This document shows, one piece after another, positions 1 through 7,010 of a stretch of 64,000 nucleotides of DNA (position 1 is its first letter; each line of letters begins with the position of its first letter). Position numbers and translations under genes: made by a program. The stretch covers positions 62,001-126,000 of the forward strand of contig NZ_RBAM01000005.1 of the NCBI RefSeq assembly GCF_003626645.1, written 5' to 3'. The notes beneath the pieces were generated by a model. The model saw only the letters and a program-made list of their open reading frames with translations. It did no database searches and had not been told where the DNA came from. This DNA comes from Streptomyces klenkii. Lineage in GTDB: Bacteria; Actinomycetota; Actinomycetes; Streptomycetales; Streptomycetaceae.

Positions 1-1
1 C

Positions 2-763
2 GGGGGAGAGTACGTCCTTACCGGCCAGAAGATGTGGCTGACGAACGGCGGCACCTCGACGCTGGTGGCGGTGCTCTGCCGGACGGACGAGGGGCATCCC
101 GAGGGGACCGCGCCGCACAAGTCGATGACGACCTTCCTGATCGAGAAGGAACCGGGATTCGGTGAGGTCAAGCCGGGGCTGACCATCCCCGGAAAGATCG
201 ACAAAATGGGTTACAAGGGCGTCGACACCACTGAGCTGATCATGGACGGGCTGCGGGTGCCGGCCGACCGCGTGCTCGGCGGGGTCACGGGGCGCGGCTT
301 TTACCAAATGATGGACGGCGTCGAGGTCGGCCGGGTCAACGTCGCGGCGCGTGGCTGCGGAGTCGCGCAGCGTGCGTTCGAGCTGGGTGTGTCCTATGCG
401 CAGCAGCGGCAGACCTTCGGAAAACCGATTGCTCAGCACCAGGCGATCCAGTTCAAACTTGCCGAAATGGGGACAAAGGTCGAAGCCGCGCATGCGATGA
501 TGGTTAATGCGGCCCGGAAGAAGGACTCGGGCCGGCGCAACGATCTCGAGGCCGGAATGGCCAAGTACCTGGCCTCCGAGTACTGCAAGGAGGTGGTCGA
601 GGACGCGTTCCGCATCCACGGCGGATACGGGTTCTCGAAGGAATACGAGATCGAGCGCCTCTACCGAGAGGCCCCCATGCTGCTCATCGGTGAGGGAACG
701 GCAGAGATCCAGAAAATGATCATCGGTCGCCGGCTACTCGAGGAGTACCGGATCCAGGGATAA
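2..763 (+). CDS. Acyl-CoA dehydrogenase, 3' part (possible methylsuccinyl-CoA dehydrogenase)
   Basis: The 5' end lies outside the window; the frame is open from base 2. The visible 253 residues carry the C-terminal half of the acyl-CoA dehydrogenase fold: the middle beta-domain with GDTTEL-type acyl-binding sequence (VDTTELIMDGLRVP) and the all-alpha C-terminal domain with RQTFGKPIAQHQAIQFKLAEM. It ends with the family signature GEGTAEIQKMIIGRRLL. The enzyme is an FAD flavoprotein that introduces a 2,3-double bond into an acyl-CoA. The two following genes are psd and pssA. From memory, Streptomyces have this order downstream of the ethylmalonyl-CoA pathway genes, so methylsuccinyl-CoA dehydrogenase (mcd) is a reasonable guess; that is inference from context only. 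No clear terminator follows; a weak GGTGAT/ATCACACC inverted repeat lies at about 778-806. Confidence 0.9.
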   Translation, partial: GGEYVLTGQKMWLTNGGTSTLVAVLCRTDEGHPEGTAPHKSMTTFLIEKEPGFGEVKPGLTIPGKIDKMGYKGVDTTELIMDGLRVPADRVLGGVTGRGFYQMMDGVEVGRVNVAARGCGVAQRAFELGVSYAQQRQTFGKPIAQHQAIQFKLAEMGTKVEAAHAMMVNAARKKDSGRRNDLEAGMAKYLASEYCKEVVEDAFRIHGGYGFSKEYEIERLYREAPMLLIGEGTAEIQKMIIGRRLLEEYRIQG

Positions 764-933
764 ATATTCCGGTTAGGGGTGATTTGACCGAGAAGAAGAT
801 CACACCCAGTCATCGGACTTCGGCCATGGACTGGCTCTGGCGCTTAGCCAGTTGCCGGTCGCAACCGATAGCATCCCCGGAAAGCCGCCGTCCCCCAATC
901 GTTTCGCGGCACCCTCCGCTACGAAGGTCACCC

Positions 934-1590
934 ATGCCCCACAGCTCTTCCTCTGCACACCGCGACAGCCTCGCCGGCGTTCGCCTCGCGCGCGGAGCAT
1001 CGCCGTGGCTCCTCCCGACCGTCGCCACGGCGGCGGTAAGCCTCTCCCGCGCCCGGCGCTCCGGGCGCTGGGCCGCGCTGGCCGTGCCCACCACCGCGCT
1101 CGCGGCGGGCATGCTGTGGTTCTTCCGCGACCCCGATCGCGAGATCGCCACCGGCCGGGTCATCTCCCCGGCCGACGGCGTGGTGCAGAGCATCATGCCG
1201 TGGAAGGACGGGCGCACCCGTGTCGCGATCTTCATGAGCCCGCTGAACGTCCACGTCAACCGGGCGCCGCTGGCCGGCACCGTGACGTCCGTCGAGCACA
1301 TCCCCGGCGGTTTCGTTCCGGCGTTCAACAAGGAGAGCGAGAACAACGAGCGCGTCGTCTGGCACTTCGACACCGAGCTCGGCGACATCGAGATGGTGCA
1401 GATCGCCGGTGCCGTCGCCCGTCGCATCGTGCCCTACCTCACCGCGGACACCAAGGTGGAGCAGGGTGAGCGGATCGGTCTGATCCGCTTCGGTTCGCGC
1501 GTCGACGTCTACCTCCCGGAGGGCGTCGAGGTGGCGGTCGAGGTCGGCCAGAAGACCACCGCGGGGGTGACACGCCTTGACCGTGATTGA
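934..1590 (+). CDS. psd: Phosphatidylserine decarboxylase
   Basis: This 218-residue protein converts phosphatidylserine to phosphatidylethanolamine at the membrane. Hydrophobic segments at about 25-38 and 47-64 are followed by FFRDPDRE (63-70), then the conserved MSPLNVHVNR block (101-110), a family hallmark. The C-terminal RFGSRVD (186-191) contains the Gly188-Ser189 pair where pro-enzymes of this family self-cleave to create the pyruvoyl group. It is the short archaeal/actinobacterial type. I chose ATG 934 because GAAGGTC precedes it; an in-frame TTG at 784 would add 50 residues with no family match. The 3' end overlaps pssA by 14 bp, so the two steps of PE synthesis are translationally coupled. 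Confidence 0.93.
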   Translation: MPHSSSSAHRDSLAGVRLARGASPWLLPTVATAAVSLSRARRSGRWAALAVPTTALAAGMLWFFRDPDREIATGRVISPADGVVQSIMPWKDGRTRVAIFMSPLNVHVNRAPLAGTVTSVEHIPGGFVPAFNKESENNERVVWHFDTELGDIEMVQIAGAVARRIVPYLTADTKVEQGERIGLIRFGSRVDVYLPEGVEVAVEVGQKTTAGVTRLDRD

Positions 1591-2425
1591 TCAAGAGGCA
1601 TCCTGGGTGCCCGAGGCGGACGAGGCCGAGGACGCGGAGACCATCCCGCTGTCCACCCGGCTCTCAATAGCGGACACGCTCACGCTCGGTAACGCGATCT
1701 GCGGGTTCATGGCGGTGTACTTCACCACCACCGGCGTCCTCATCCCCCACCTCACGGGGAACGAGGACGGCGGCATGGCCCGCCACAGCGCGGCCACCGC
1801 GGTCATACTGATGCTGCTCGCATCGGTCTTCGACCTCTTCGACGGGCTCGTCGCGCGCAAGCTGCGCAGCTCGGCGATGGGCGCGGAGCTGGACAACCTC
1901 TCCGACCTGATCAGCTTCGGGCTCGCCCCGGCGTACTTCGTGGTCGTGTGGGGCATGGTCGCCGACGACGCCCACCAGCGGGTGTCGGCCGTGGCCGCGG
2001 TCGTGGTGCTGCTGGCGGTCGTCCTCAGACTGGCGCGCTTCTCGTGCGTCCAGCTGCGGGACGGCATCTTCCAGGGCATGCCGAGCCCCTTCGGGGCGCT
2101 CACGGTCGTCTCCATCGTGCTGCTGGAGCTGCCGTTCGTCCCGACGCTGCTCGCGATCGTGGGCGTGGCGTGGCTGATGGTGAGCCGGGTCGAGTACCCC
2201 AAGCCGCGGGGTCGCCTCGCGGTGGCGATGCTCAGCTGGATCGTGCTCAGCATGGGCCTGCTGGCGGCCTGGGCGTTCGACGCGCCCGGCGGCGAGCTGC
2301 TCCTCCAGACGGGCTGCGCGCTCCAGGTCGTCCTGGGCGCGGTGATCCCCCTCTTCGCGACGGCACGCCGGGTGAACACCTTCCGCGACAACCGCCGCGA
2401 GGCGAGGGCGACGCAGTTGCCGTAG
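1577..2425 (+). CDS. pssA: CDP-diacylglycerol-serine O-phosphatidyltransferase
   Basis: This enzyme makes phosphatidylserine from CDP-diacylglycerol and L-serine, the substrate of the preceding decarboxylase. The CDP-alcohol phosphotransferase signature DG-x2-AR-x8-G-x3-D-x3-D is complete, running from DG at residues 89-90 through LDNLSD. Several hydrophobic segments make it an integral membrane enzyme (about 282 residues, usual for the family). The start is either TTG 1577 or, two codons on, GTG 1583; both lie inside the end of psd. A strong terminator follows directly. Confidence 0.93.
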   Translation: MTVIDQEASWVPEADEAEDAETIPLSTRLSIADTLTLGNAICGFMAVYFTTTGVLIPHLTGNEDGGMARHSAATAVILMLLASVFDLFDGLVARKLRSSAMGAELDNLSDLISFGLAPAYFVVVWGMVADDAHQRVSAVAAVVVLLAVVLRLARFSCVQLRDGIFQGMPSPFGALTVVSIVLLELPFVPTLLAIVGVAWLMVSRVEYPKPRGRLAVAMLSWIVLSMGLLAAWAFDAPGGELLLQTGCALQVVLGAVIPLFATARRVNTFRDNRREARATQLP

Positions 2426-2441
2426 CGGGTTTGACCAAGCG

Positions 2442-2479
2442 GGGCGGCCCCGGACCTTTGGGTCCGGGGCCGCCCTTTT
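2442..2479 (+). terminator. Rho-independent terminator after pssA
   Basis: A perfect 15-bp GC-rich stem (2442-2456 with 2461-2475) closes a TTTG tetraloop and is followed by TTTT. It sits 16 bp past the pssA stop and is the clearest intrinsic terminator in the window. Because the stem is symmetrical it may also stop transcription from the convergent glycerate kinase gene. Confidence 0.9.
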
Positions 2480-2533
2480 GCCTTGCCGGGCGGCGGCGGA
2501 CAACCCCCACCGGACGTGCCCGGCGGTGCCGGG

Positions 2534-3667
2534 CTACCGGAAGTGGTCCTCCGCGATGCGTTCTGCGACGCGTTCCAGCAGGGGCCCGGCAAGGGCCATG
2601 CAGCGGGCAGGGTCCGGCTCCAGGGACGTCAGGGCGTACGCGCGCCCGATGCCCGCCGCCGACAGGGCCTCCGTGGACAGGGCCAGCCGGCCGCAGACGG
2701 CCACGACCGGCACGCCCCGTTCGCGGGCCGCCCCGGCCACCCCCACCGGCGCCTTGCCCCGCAGGGTCTGCGCGTCGAGGGAGCCCTCACCCGTGATGAC
2801 GAGGTCCGTGCCGGCGAGGGCGCCGGCGAAGCCGAGGACGTCGAGCATGACCTCGATGCCGGGCCGGAAGACCGCGCCGAGCCCGGCCAGGGCCCCGTAC
2901 CCGAGCCCGCCCGCGGCGCCCGCACCGGCCGCGCCCGTGAGCGCGCCGCCGTCGAGCACGGCGGCGTAGTGCGCGAGCGCGGCGTCGAGCAGGGCCACGT
3001 CGTCCGGGCCGGCGCCCTTCTGCGGCCCGTAGACGGCCGCGGCGCCCGCCGGCCCGGTCAGCGGGTTGTCGACGTCGCTCGCAAGGACGAGCCCGACGGC
3101 CCGCAGCCGCGGGTCGAGCCCCGACAGGTCGGCCGTGGCGAGCCCGGCCAGGGCCGCTCCCCCGGGCCGGACCGGCGCACCCGAGGCGTCCAGGAGCCGC
3201 GCGCCGAGCGCGCTGAGCATCCCGGCCCCGCCGTCCGTCGTGGCGCTGCCGCCGATGCCGAGGACGAGCGTGCGCGCGCCCGCGTCGAGCGCGGCCCGCA
3301 GGAGCTCACCGGTCCCGTACGTGGTGGCGGTGAGGGGCGCGGGCACCCCGCCCGGCAGCCGCCGCAGCCCGGACGCCTCGGCCATCTCCACGACCGCGGT
3401 GCCGCCGCGCAGCGCGTACGCGGCGGTGACGGGCGCCCCCACCGGCCCCGTCACCGTCACCTCGCGCCGCGCGAAGCCGGCGGCGACCGCCGCGTCGACC
3501 GTGCCGTCCCCGCCGTCGGCGACGGGCAGCGCGGCGACGTCGAGCTGCCGGCCGGCGGCGTCCGCGCCCCGCCGCAGCCCGGCGGCGACGTGCCGGGCGA
3601 CCTCGACGGCCGTCAGGGAGCCCTTGAACTTGTCCGCGGCGATGAGCACCCGTACGGCGTCCGTCAT
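2534..3667 (-). CDS. Glycerate kinase
   Basis: A 377-residue glycerate kinase of the GarK/GlxK family, which phosphorylates D-glycerate with ATP to enter lower glycolysis. The N-terminal VLIAADKFKGSLTA motif (Asp12-Lys13) is the family signature; LPVADGGDGT and GIGGSATTDGGAGML glycine-rich motifs follow. The C-terminal half has TDLVITGEGSLDAQTLRGK and a VPVVAVCGR segment, both typical. Length is normal. The reading frame stays open far upstream of ATG 3667, but that part is antisense to the BCCT gene and has no family similarity. It is divergent from the transporter at 3800, sharing a 132-bp intergenic region. Confidence 0.9.
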   Translation of the reverse strand: MTDAVRVLIAADKFKGSLTAVEVARHVAAGLRRGADAAGRQLDVAALPVADGGDGTVDAAVAAGFARREVTVTGPVGAPVTAAYALRGGTAVVEMAEASGLRRLPGGVPAPLTATTYGTGELLRAALDAGARTLVLGIGGSATTDGGAGMLSALGARLLDASGAPVRPGGAALAGLATADLSGLDPRLRAVGLVLASDVDNPLTGPAGAAAVYGPQKGAGPDDVALLDAALAHYAAVLDGGALTGAAGAGAAGGLGYGALAGLGAVFRPGIEVMLDVLGFAGALAGTDLVITGEGSLDAQTLRGKAPVGVAGAARERGVPVVAVCGRLALSTEALSAAGIGRAYALTSLEPDPARCMALAGPLLERVAERIAEDHFR

Positions 3668-3799
3668 TGCGCGCCACCCCTCGCTTCGAGCCCGGCCGTG
3701 CCGCCTGGACCCTACCGGGGCGGATCCGCCGTTGCCCATGCCCGCGCGCGGCGTGCCAGTCCGCCCAATTCCGTACTCTTCCGGCCATAGTGGGGCGTC

Positions 3800-5515
3800 A
3801 TGAGCACCCGAGCGCACGATCCGGCCGACCCGCACGCCCCCGCCGCCCCGGGCGGCCGGGAGGAGCCCCCGGACGCGGCCCTGGTCGCGATCGGCGGCGC
3901 GGCGGTGCTCGCGGTCGTCGCGTGGGCGGCGCTGGGCAAGCACTCCTTCGACCGGGTGACGAAGTCGGCGCTGAACTGGGTGCTGTCCAACTTCGCCTGG
4001 CTGTTCGTGATCGCCGCCGACGTCTTCCTCGCCCTGTGCGTGGTCATCGCCTTCAGCCGCTTCGGCCGGATCCGGCTCGGCCGGGACGACGACCAGCCGG
4101 AGTTCAGCAACCTCGCGTGGATCGCGATGATGTTCAGCGCGGGCATGGGCATCGGCCTGATGTTCTACGGCGTCGGCGAGCCGCTCCTGCACTTCGTCTC
4201 CCCGCCGCCCGGCAGCGGCGTCACCGCGAACACGCCGGCCGCGGCCCGTACCGCGCTGGAGTACTCGTTCTTCCACTGGACCCTGCACCCGTGGGCGATC
4301 TACGGCATGGCGGGCCTCGCCCTCGCCTACGCGGGCTTCCGCAAGGGCCGCGGCAACCGGCTGAGCTCGGCGTTCGTGCCGCTGCTGGGCGAGGAGCGGG
4401 CGGCCGGCTGGCCGGGCCGGGTCATCGACCTGCTCGCGGTCTTCGCCACCGTGTTCGGCACGGCGACGAGCCTCGGCCTGGGCGCCCTCCAGGTGTCGAA
4501 GGGCCTCAACATCACGACCGGGGTGAAGGACAGCACGGCCCTGGAGCTGGTCATCATCGGCGGCCTGTCGGCCGCGTTCGTGCTGTCGGCGTTCTCCGGC
4601 CTGCACAAGGGCGTGAAGTGGCTCAGCACGCTCAACATCGTGCTCGCCGCCTGCCTCATGCTCTTCGTCTTCCTCCTCGGCCCCACGGTCTTCGTCCTCA
4701 ACACCATCCCCGCGGCCACCGGCGGCTACCTGCACGACCTGCTGACCCTCGCGACGCGCACGGGCGCGTTCACGGACTCCAAGTGGCTCGGCGCGTGGAC
4801 GATCTTCTACTGGGCGTGGTGGCTGTCGTGGGCCCCCTTCGTGGGCACGTTCATCGCCCGCATCTCGCGCGGCCGGACGATCCGCGAGTTCCTCATCGGC
4901 GTCCTGCTGGTGCCGAGCGGCGCGACGATCGTGTGGTTCTGCGTGATGGGCGGCAGCGCCCTGCGGCTGGACATGACGGGCGCGGCCGACATGGCCGGGA
5001 CCGTCAAGGACGGCGCGGAGGCGTCCCTGTTCGCCCTCCTGGACACGCTGCCGCTGGAGACGCTCACCTCGTGGATCGCGATGGCGCTGGTCATGACGTA
5101 CTTCATCACCAGCGCGGACTCCGCGTCCCTCGTGATGGGCTCGCTCTCCAGCCGCGGCGCGCTGCACCCGCGCACGTGGCTGGTGGTGACGTGGGGGGTG
5201 CTGATGGCGGCGGTCGCGGCGGTGCTGCTGGTGGCCGGCGGGCTCCAGTCGCTCCAGTCGGCGACGATCCTGGTCGCCCTGCCGTTCGTGCTGGTCATGC
5301 TGGCCCTGTGCTGGTCGCTGATGTCGGAGCTGCGCGAGGACCCGGGGGCGGGCCCGGCCCGGCACCACGCGATGCACGGCTTGCGGGACGCGCTGCGGAC
5401 GATGGTCGGCGACGTGATCGAGGAGCGGGCCCCGGGCCCGGTGCGCCACGCGCGGCTGCGCCGGGTCGCGGACAGCGTCCGCGACCGCGACGACGAGGGG
5501 CAGGGCGGGGGCTAA
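3800..5515 (+). CDS. BCCT family betaine/choline transporter
   Basis: A 571-residue, 12-helix secondary transporter that takes up glycine betaine, choline or carnitine, usually driven by Na+ or H+ and important in osmoprotection. BCCT signatures are clear: FSAGMGIGLMFYGVGEP near residue 112, FFHWTLHPWAIYG, and the conserved Trp-rich stretch WTIFYWAWWLSWAPFVGTF. The last 70 residues are hydrophilic with many Arg, Asp and Glu, a cytosolic tail that in related carriers can sense osmotic stress. Substrate cannot be fixed from sequence alone. It is divergent from glycerate kinase and convergent with the SDR gene, with only 18 bp between the stops. Confidence 0.92.
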   Translation: MSTRAHDPADPHAPAAPGGREEPPDAALVAIGGAAVLAVVAWAALGKHSFDRVTKSALNWVLSNFAWLFVIAADVFLALCVVIAFSRFGRIRLGRDDDQPEFSNLAWIAMMFSAGMGIGLMFYGVGEPLLHFVSPPPGSGVTANTPAAARTALEYSFFHWTLHPWAIYGMAGLALAYAGFRKGRGNRLSSAFVPLLGEERAAGWPGRVIDLLAVFATVFGTATSLGLGALQVSKGLNITTGVKDSTALELVIIGGLSAAFVLSAFSGLHKGVKWLSTLNIVLAACLMLFVFLLGPTVFVLNTIPAATGGYLHDLLTLATRTGAFTDSKWLGAWTIFYWAWWLSWAPFVGTFIARISRGRTIREFLIGVLLVPSGATIVWFCVMGGSALRLDMTGAADMAGTVKDGAEASLFALLDTLPLETLTSWIAMALVMTYFITSADSASLVMGSLSSRGALHPRTWLVVTWGVLMAAVAAVLLVAGGLQSLQSATILVALPFVLVMLALCWSLMSELREDPGAGPARHHAMHGLRDALRTMVGDVIEERAPGPVRHARLRRVADSVRDRDDEGQGGG

Positions 5516-5533
5516 ACCGGACGGGGCGGCCGG

Positions 5534-6319
5534 CTAGACGGTCTTCACCGTGCCGCCGTCGATAACGTGGTCCGCGCCGGTGATGTTGGCCGCCCGGTCG
5601 GAGAGCAGAAAGGTGATGAGCGCCGCGACCTCGCCGGGCTCGGTGATCCGCGGGCTGGCCATGCCGAAGCGCTCCGGCAACTGCTCCAGGAACGCGGCGT
5701 GGTCGACGCCGGCCGCGGCGGCCACCTTGCCGCCGAACCCGTCCGGGTCCTCCCAGATCGCGGTACGGACCACGCCGGGCGAGACGGTGTTGACGCGCAC
5801 GCCCTGCGGCCCGTACTCCTCGGAGAGGGACTTGCCGAAGGCCGTGAGCGCCGCCTTGGCCACGCTGTACGCGATGGGGCCGGCGGCGGGGAGCCGCGCG
5901 TTGATGGAGGAGACGTTGACGACGGAGCCGCGGCGCGGGGTCAGGGACGGCAGGGCGGCGCGGCTGACGCGGACGGCGCTGAGGAAGTTGAGGTCGAGGT
6001 TTGCCTGGAACTGGGCGTCGTCGGCCTCGAGGAAACCGCCGAGGACGACCTCGTCGCCGCCGCCGACGTTGTTGACCAGCAGGTCGATCCCCTCGCCGAG
6101 CGCGGCGAGGGTCTGCTCGACGAGCGTGCGCGCGCCGTCGGGCGTGCTGAGGTCGACGGCGACGGCCGCGGTGGCGGCCTCCTTGAGCTCGGGGGTGATC
6201 GTACGGGCGGCGCCGACGACCCGTACGCCCTCGGCGGCGAGGGAGCGGACGGTGGCGAGGCCGATGCCGCGGCTCGCTCCGGTGACGAGGGCGGTCTTGC
6301 CGGTGAGGTGGAGGTCCAT
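5534..6319 (-). CDS. Short-chain dehydrogenase/reductase
   Basis: A 261-residue classical SDR oxidoreductase. It has the NAD(P)-binding GASRGIGLA motif near residue 15, NNVGG, the catalytic Ser of VSSINAR and the YSVAK Tyr-x3-Lys pair, then the IDGGTVKTV C-terminus. Substrate is unknown. ATG 6319 is chosen because a purine-rich AAAGAAAGAAGAG stretch lies just upstream; the ORF could begin 11 codons earlier but that would run through the operator-like palindrome at 6338-6349. It lies downstream of the TetR gene on the same strand, and the two genes carry related palindromes at their promoters, so the TetR protein probably controls it. Confidence 0.88.
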   Translation of the reverse strand: MDLHLTGKTALVTGASRGIGLATVRSLAAEGVRVVGAARTITPELKEAATAAVAVDLSTPDGARTLVEQTLAALGEGIDLLVNNVGGGDEVVLGGFLEADDAQFQANLDLNFLSAVRVSRAALPSLTPRRGSVVNVSSINARLPAAGPIAYSVAKAALTAFGKSLSEEYGPQGVRVNTVSPGVVRTAIWEDPDGFGGKVAAAAGVDHAAFLEQLPERFGMASPRITEPGEVAALITFLLSDRAANITGADHVIDGGTVKTV

Positions 6320-6337
6320 GACGTACTCTTCTTTCTT

Positions 6338-6349
6338 TACCTGAAGGTA
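6338..6349. promoter_or_regulatory. Probable TetR operator upstream of the SDR
   Basis: The inverted repeat TACCT-GA-AGGTA sits 19 bp upstream of the SDR start codon. Its core ACCTGNAGGT is the same as that of the palindrome in front of the tetR gene (6995-7010). That two promoters share this core is seen in the sequence; binding by the neighbouring TetR protein is inferred. Confidence 0.6.
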
Positions 6350-6395
6350 CAAAATTTGGGTACGGGTGAGCGGGCTCGGCGGCCGGCCCGGCTAC

Positions 6396-6974
6396 TCAGA
6401 GCATGGCGAGCGCCGCGTCCGCGACGCGGCACAGCCGCTCCCGGCCGCCCTGGGCGCGGGCTATGACCCGCATGCCGACGAGCGCCGCGAGCAGCAGGCT
6501 CGCGACCGCGGCCGGGTCGCGGTCCGGGGCGAACTCGCCCGTGCGCTGCCCGCGCTCGACGGCGGCCTTGAAGGCACCTTCGGTGCGCTCGAACATGCGG
6601 CGTACGAGTTCGGTGGAGGCGTCGTCCCTGCCGCCGAGTTCGGTGGCGGTGTTCACGGCCAGGCAGCCGCGGCGGCCGGACTCGCCGAGGTCCGTCTCGA
6701 TCAGCAGCTCCAGCGCGGAGCGCAGCAGCGGCCGGACGGGGCCGGGCTGATCGAGCAGCCCCACCAGCGCCGCGGCCTGGGTGTCGCGGTAGCGCTCCAG
6801 CGCGCGCTCGAACAGGGCGTGCTTGCTGCCGAAGGAGTGGTAGAGGCTGCCCTTGCCGATGCCGAGCTCGTCGACGAGGTCCTGGGGCGTGGTGGCGGCG
6901 TAGCCCTTGCGCCAGAAGACGTCCATGGCTTTGTCGACGACTGCGTCCGGATCGAACTGCTTGGGCCTTCCCAT
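6396..6974 (-). CDS. TetR family transcriptional regulator
   Basis: A 192-residue repressor-type protein. The N-terminal DNA-binding domain starts MGRPKQFDPDAVVDKAMDVF and holds the HTH PQDLVDELGIGKGSLYHSFGSKHALF (about residues 27-52), diagnostic of TetR. The C-terminal ligand-binding part resembles the TetR_C group of YxaF/LmrA-like regulators. ATG 6974 begins at the conserved MGRPK; the frame extends 12 codons further, across the palindrome at 6995-7010, which is more likely its own operator. The SDR gene follows 76 bp downstream on the same strand with a related palindrome, which suggests local control of a two-gene regulon. Confidence 0.9.
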   Translation of the reverse strand: MGRPKQFDPDAVVDKAMDVFWRKGYAATTPQDLVDELGIGKGSLYHSFGSKHALFERALERYRDTQAAALVGLLDQPGPVRPLLRSALELLIETDLGESGRRGCLAVNTATELGGRDDASTELVRRMFERTEGAFKAAVERGQRTGEFAPDRDPAAVASLLLAALVGMRVIARAQGGRERLCRVADAALAML

Positions 6975-6994
6975 GAAGGAAACGGTAGGTCTTT

Positions 6995-7010
6995 TTGACC
7001 TGTAGGTCAA
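6995..7010. promoter_or_regulatory. Probable TetR autoregulatory operator
   Basis: A 16-bp inverted repeat TTGACCT-GT-AGGTCAA lies 20 bp upstream of the tetR start. It overlaps the last bases and stop codon of the collagen-like gene upstream. The ACCTGNAGGT core recurs before the SDR at 6338-6349. Confidence 0.65.

Noticed and set aside
784..933. 50-residue N-terminal extension of Psd from a TTG
   Set aside because: There is no RBS and no family similarity, and the family length fits the ATG at 934.
3668..5449. Upstream extension of the glycerate kinase frame to 971 residues
   Set aside because: The added part lies antisense to the BCCT gene and is low-complexity His/Arg/Asp-rich sequence. 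The kinase starts at the conserved VLIAADKFKGS after ATG 3667.
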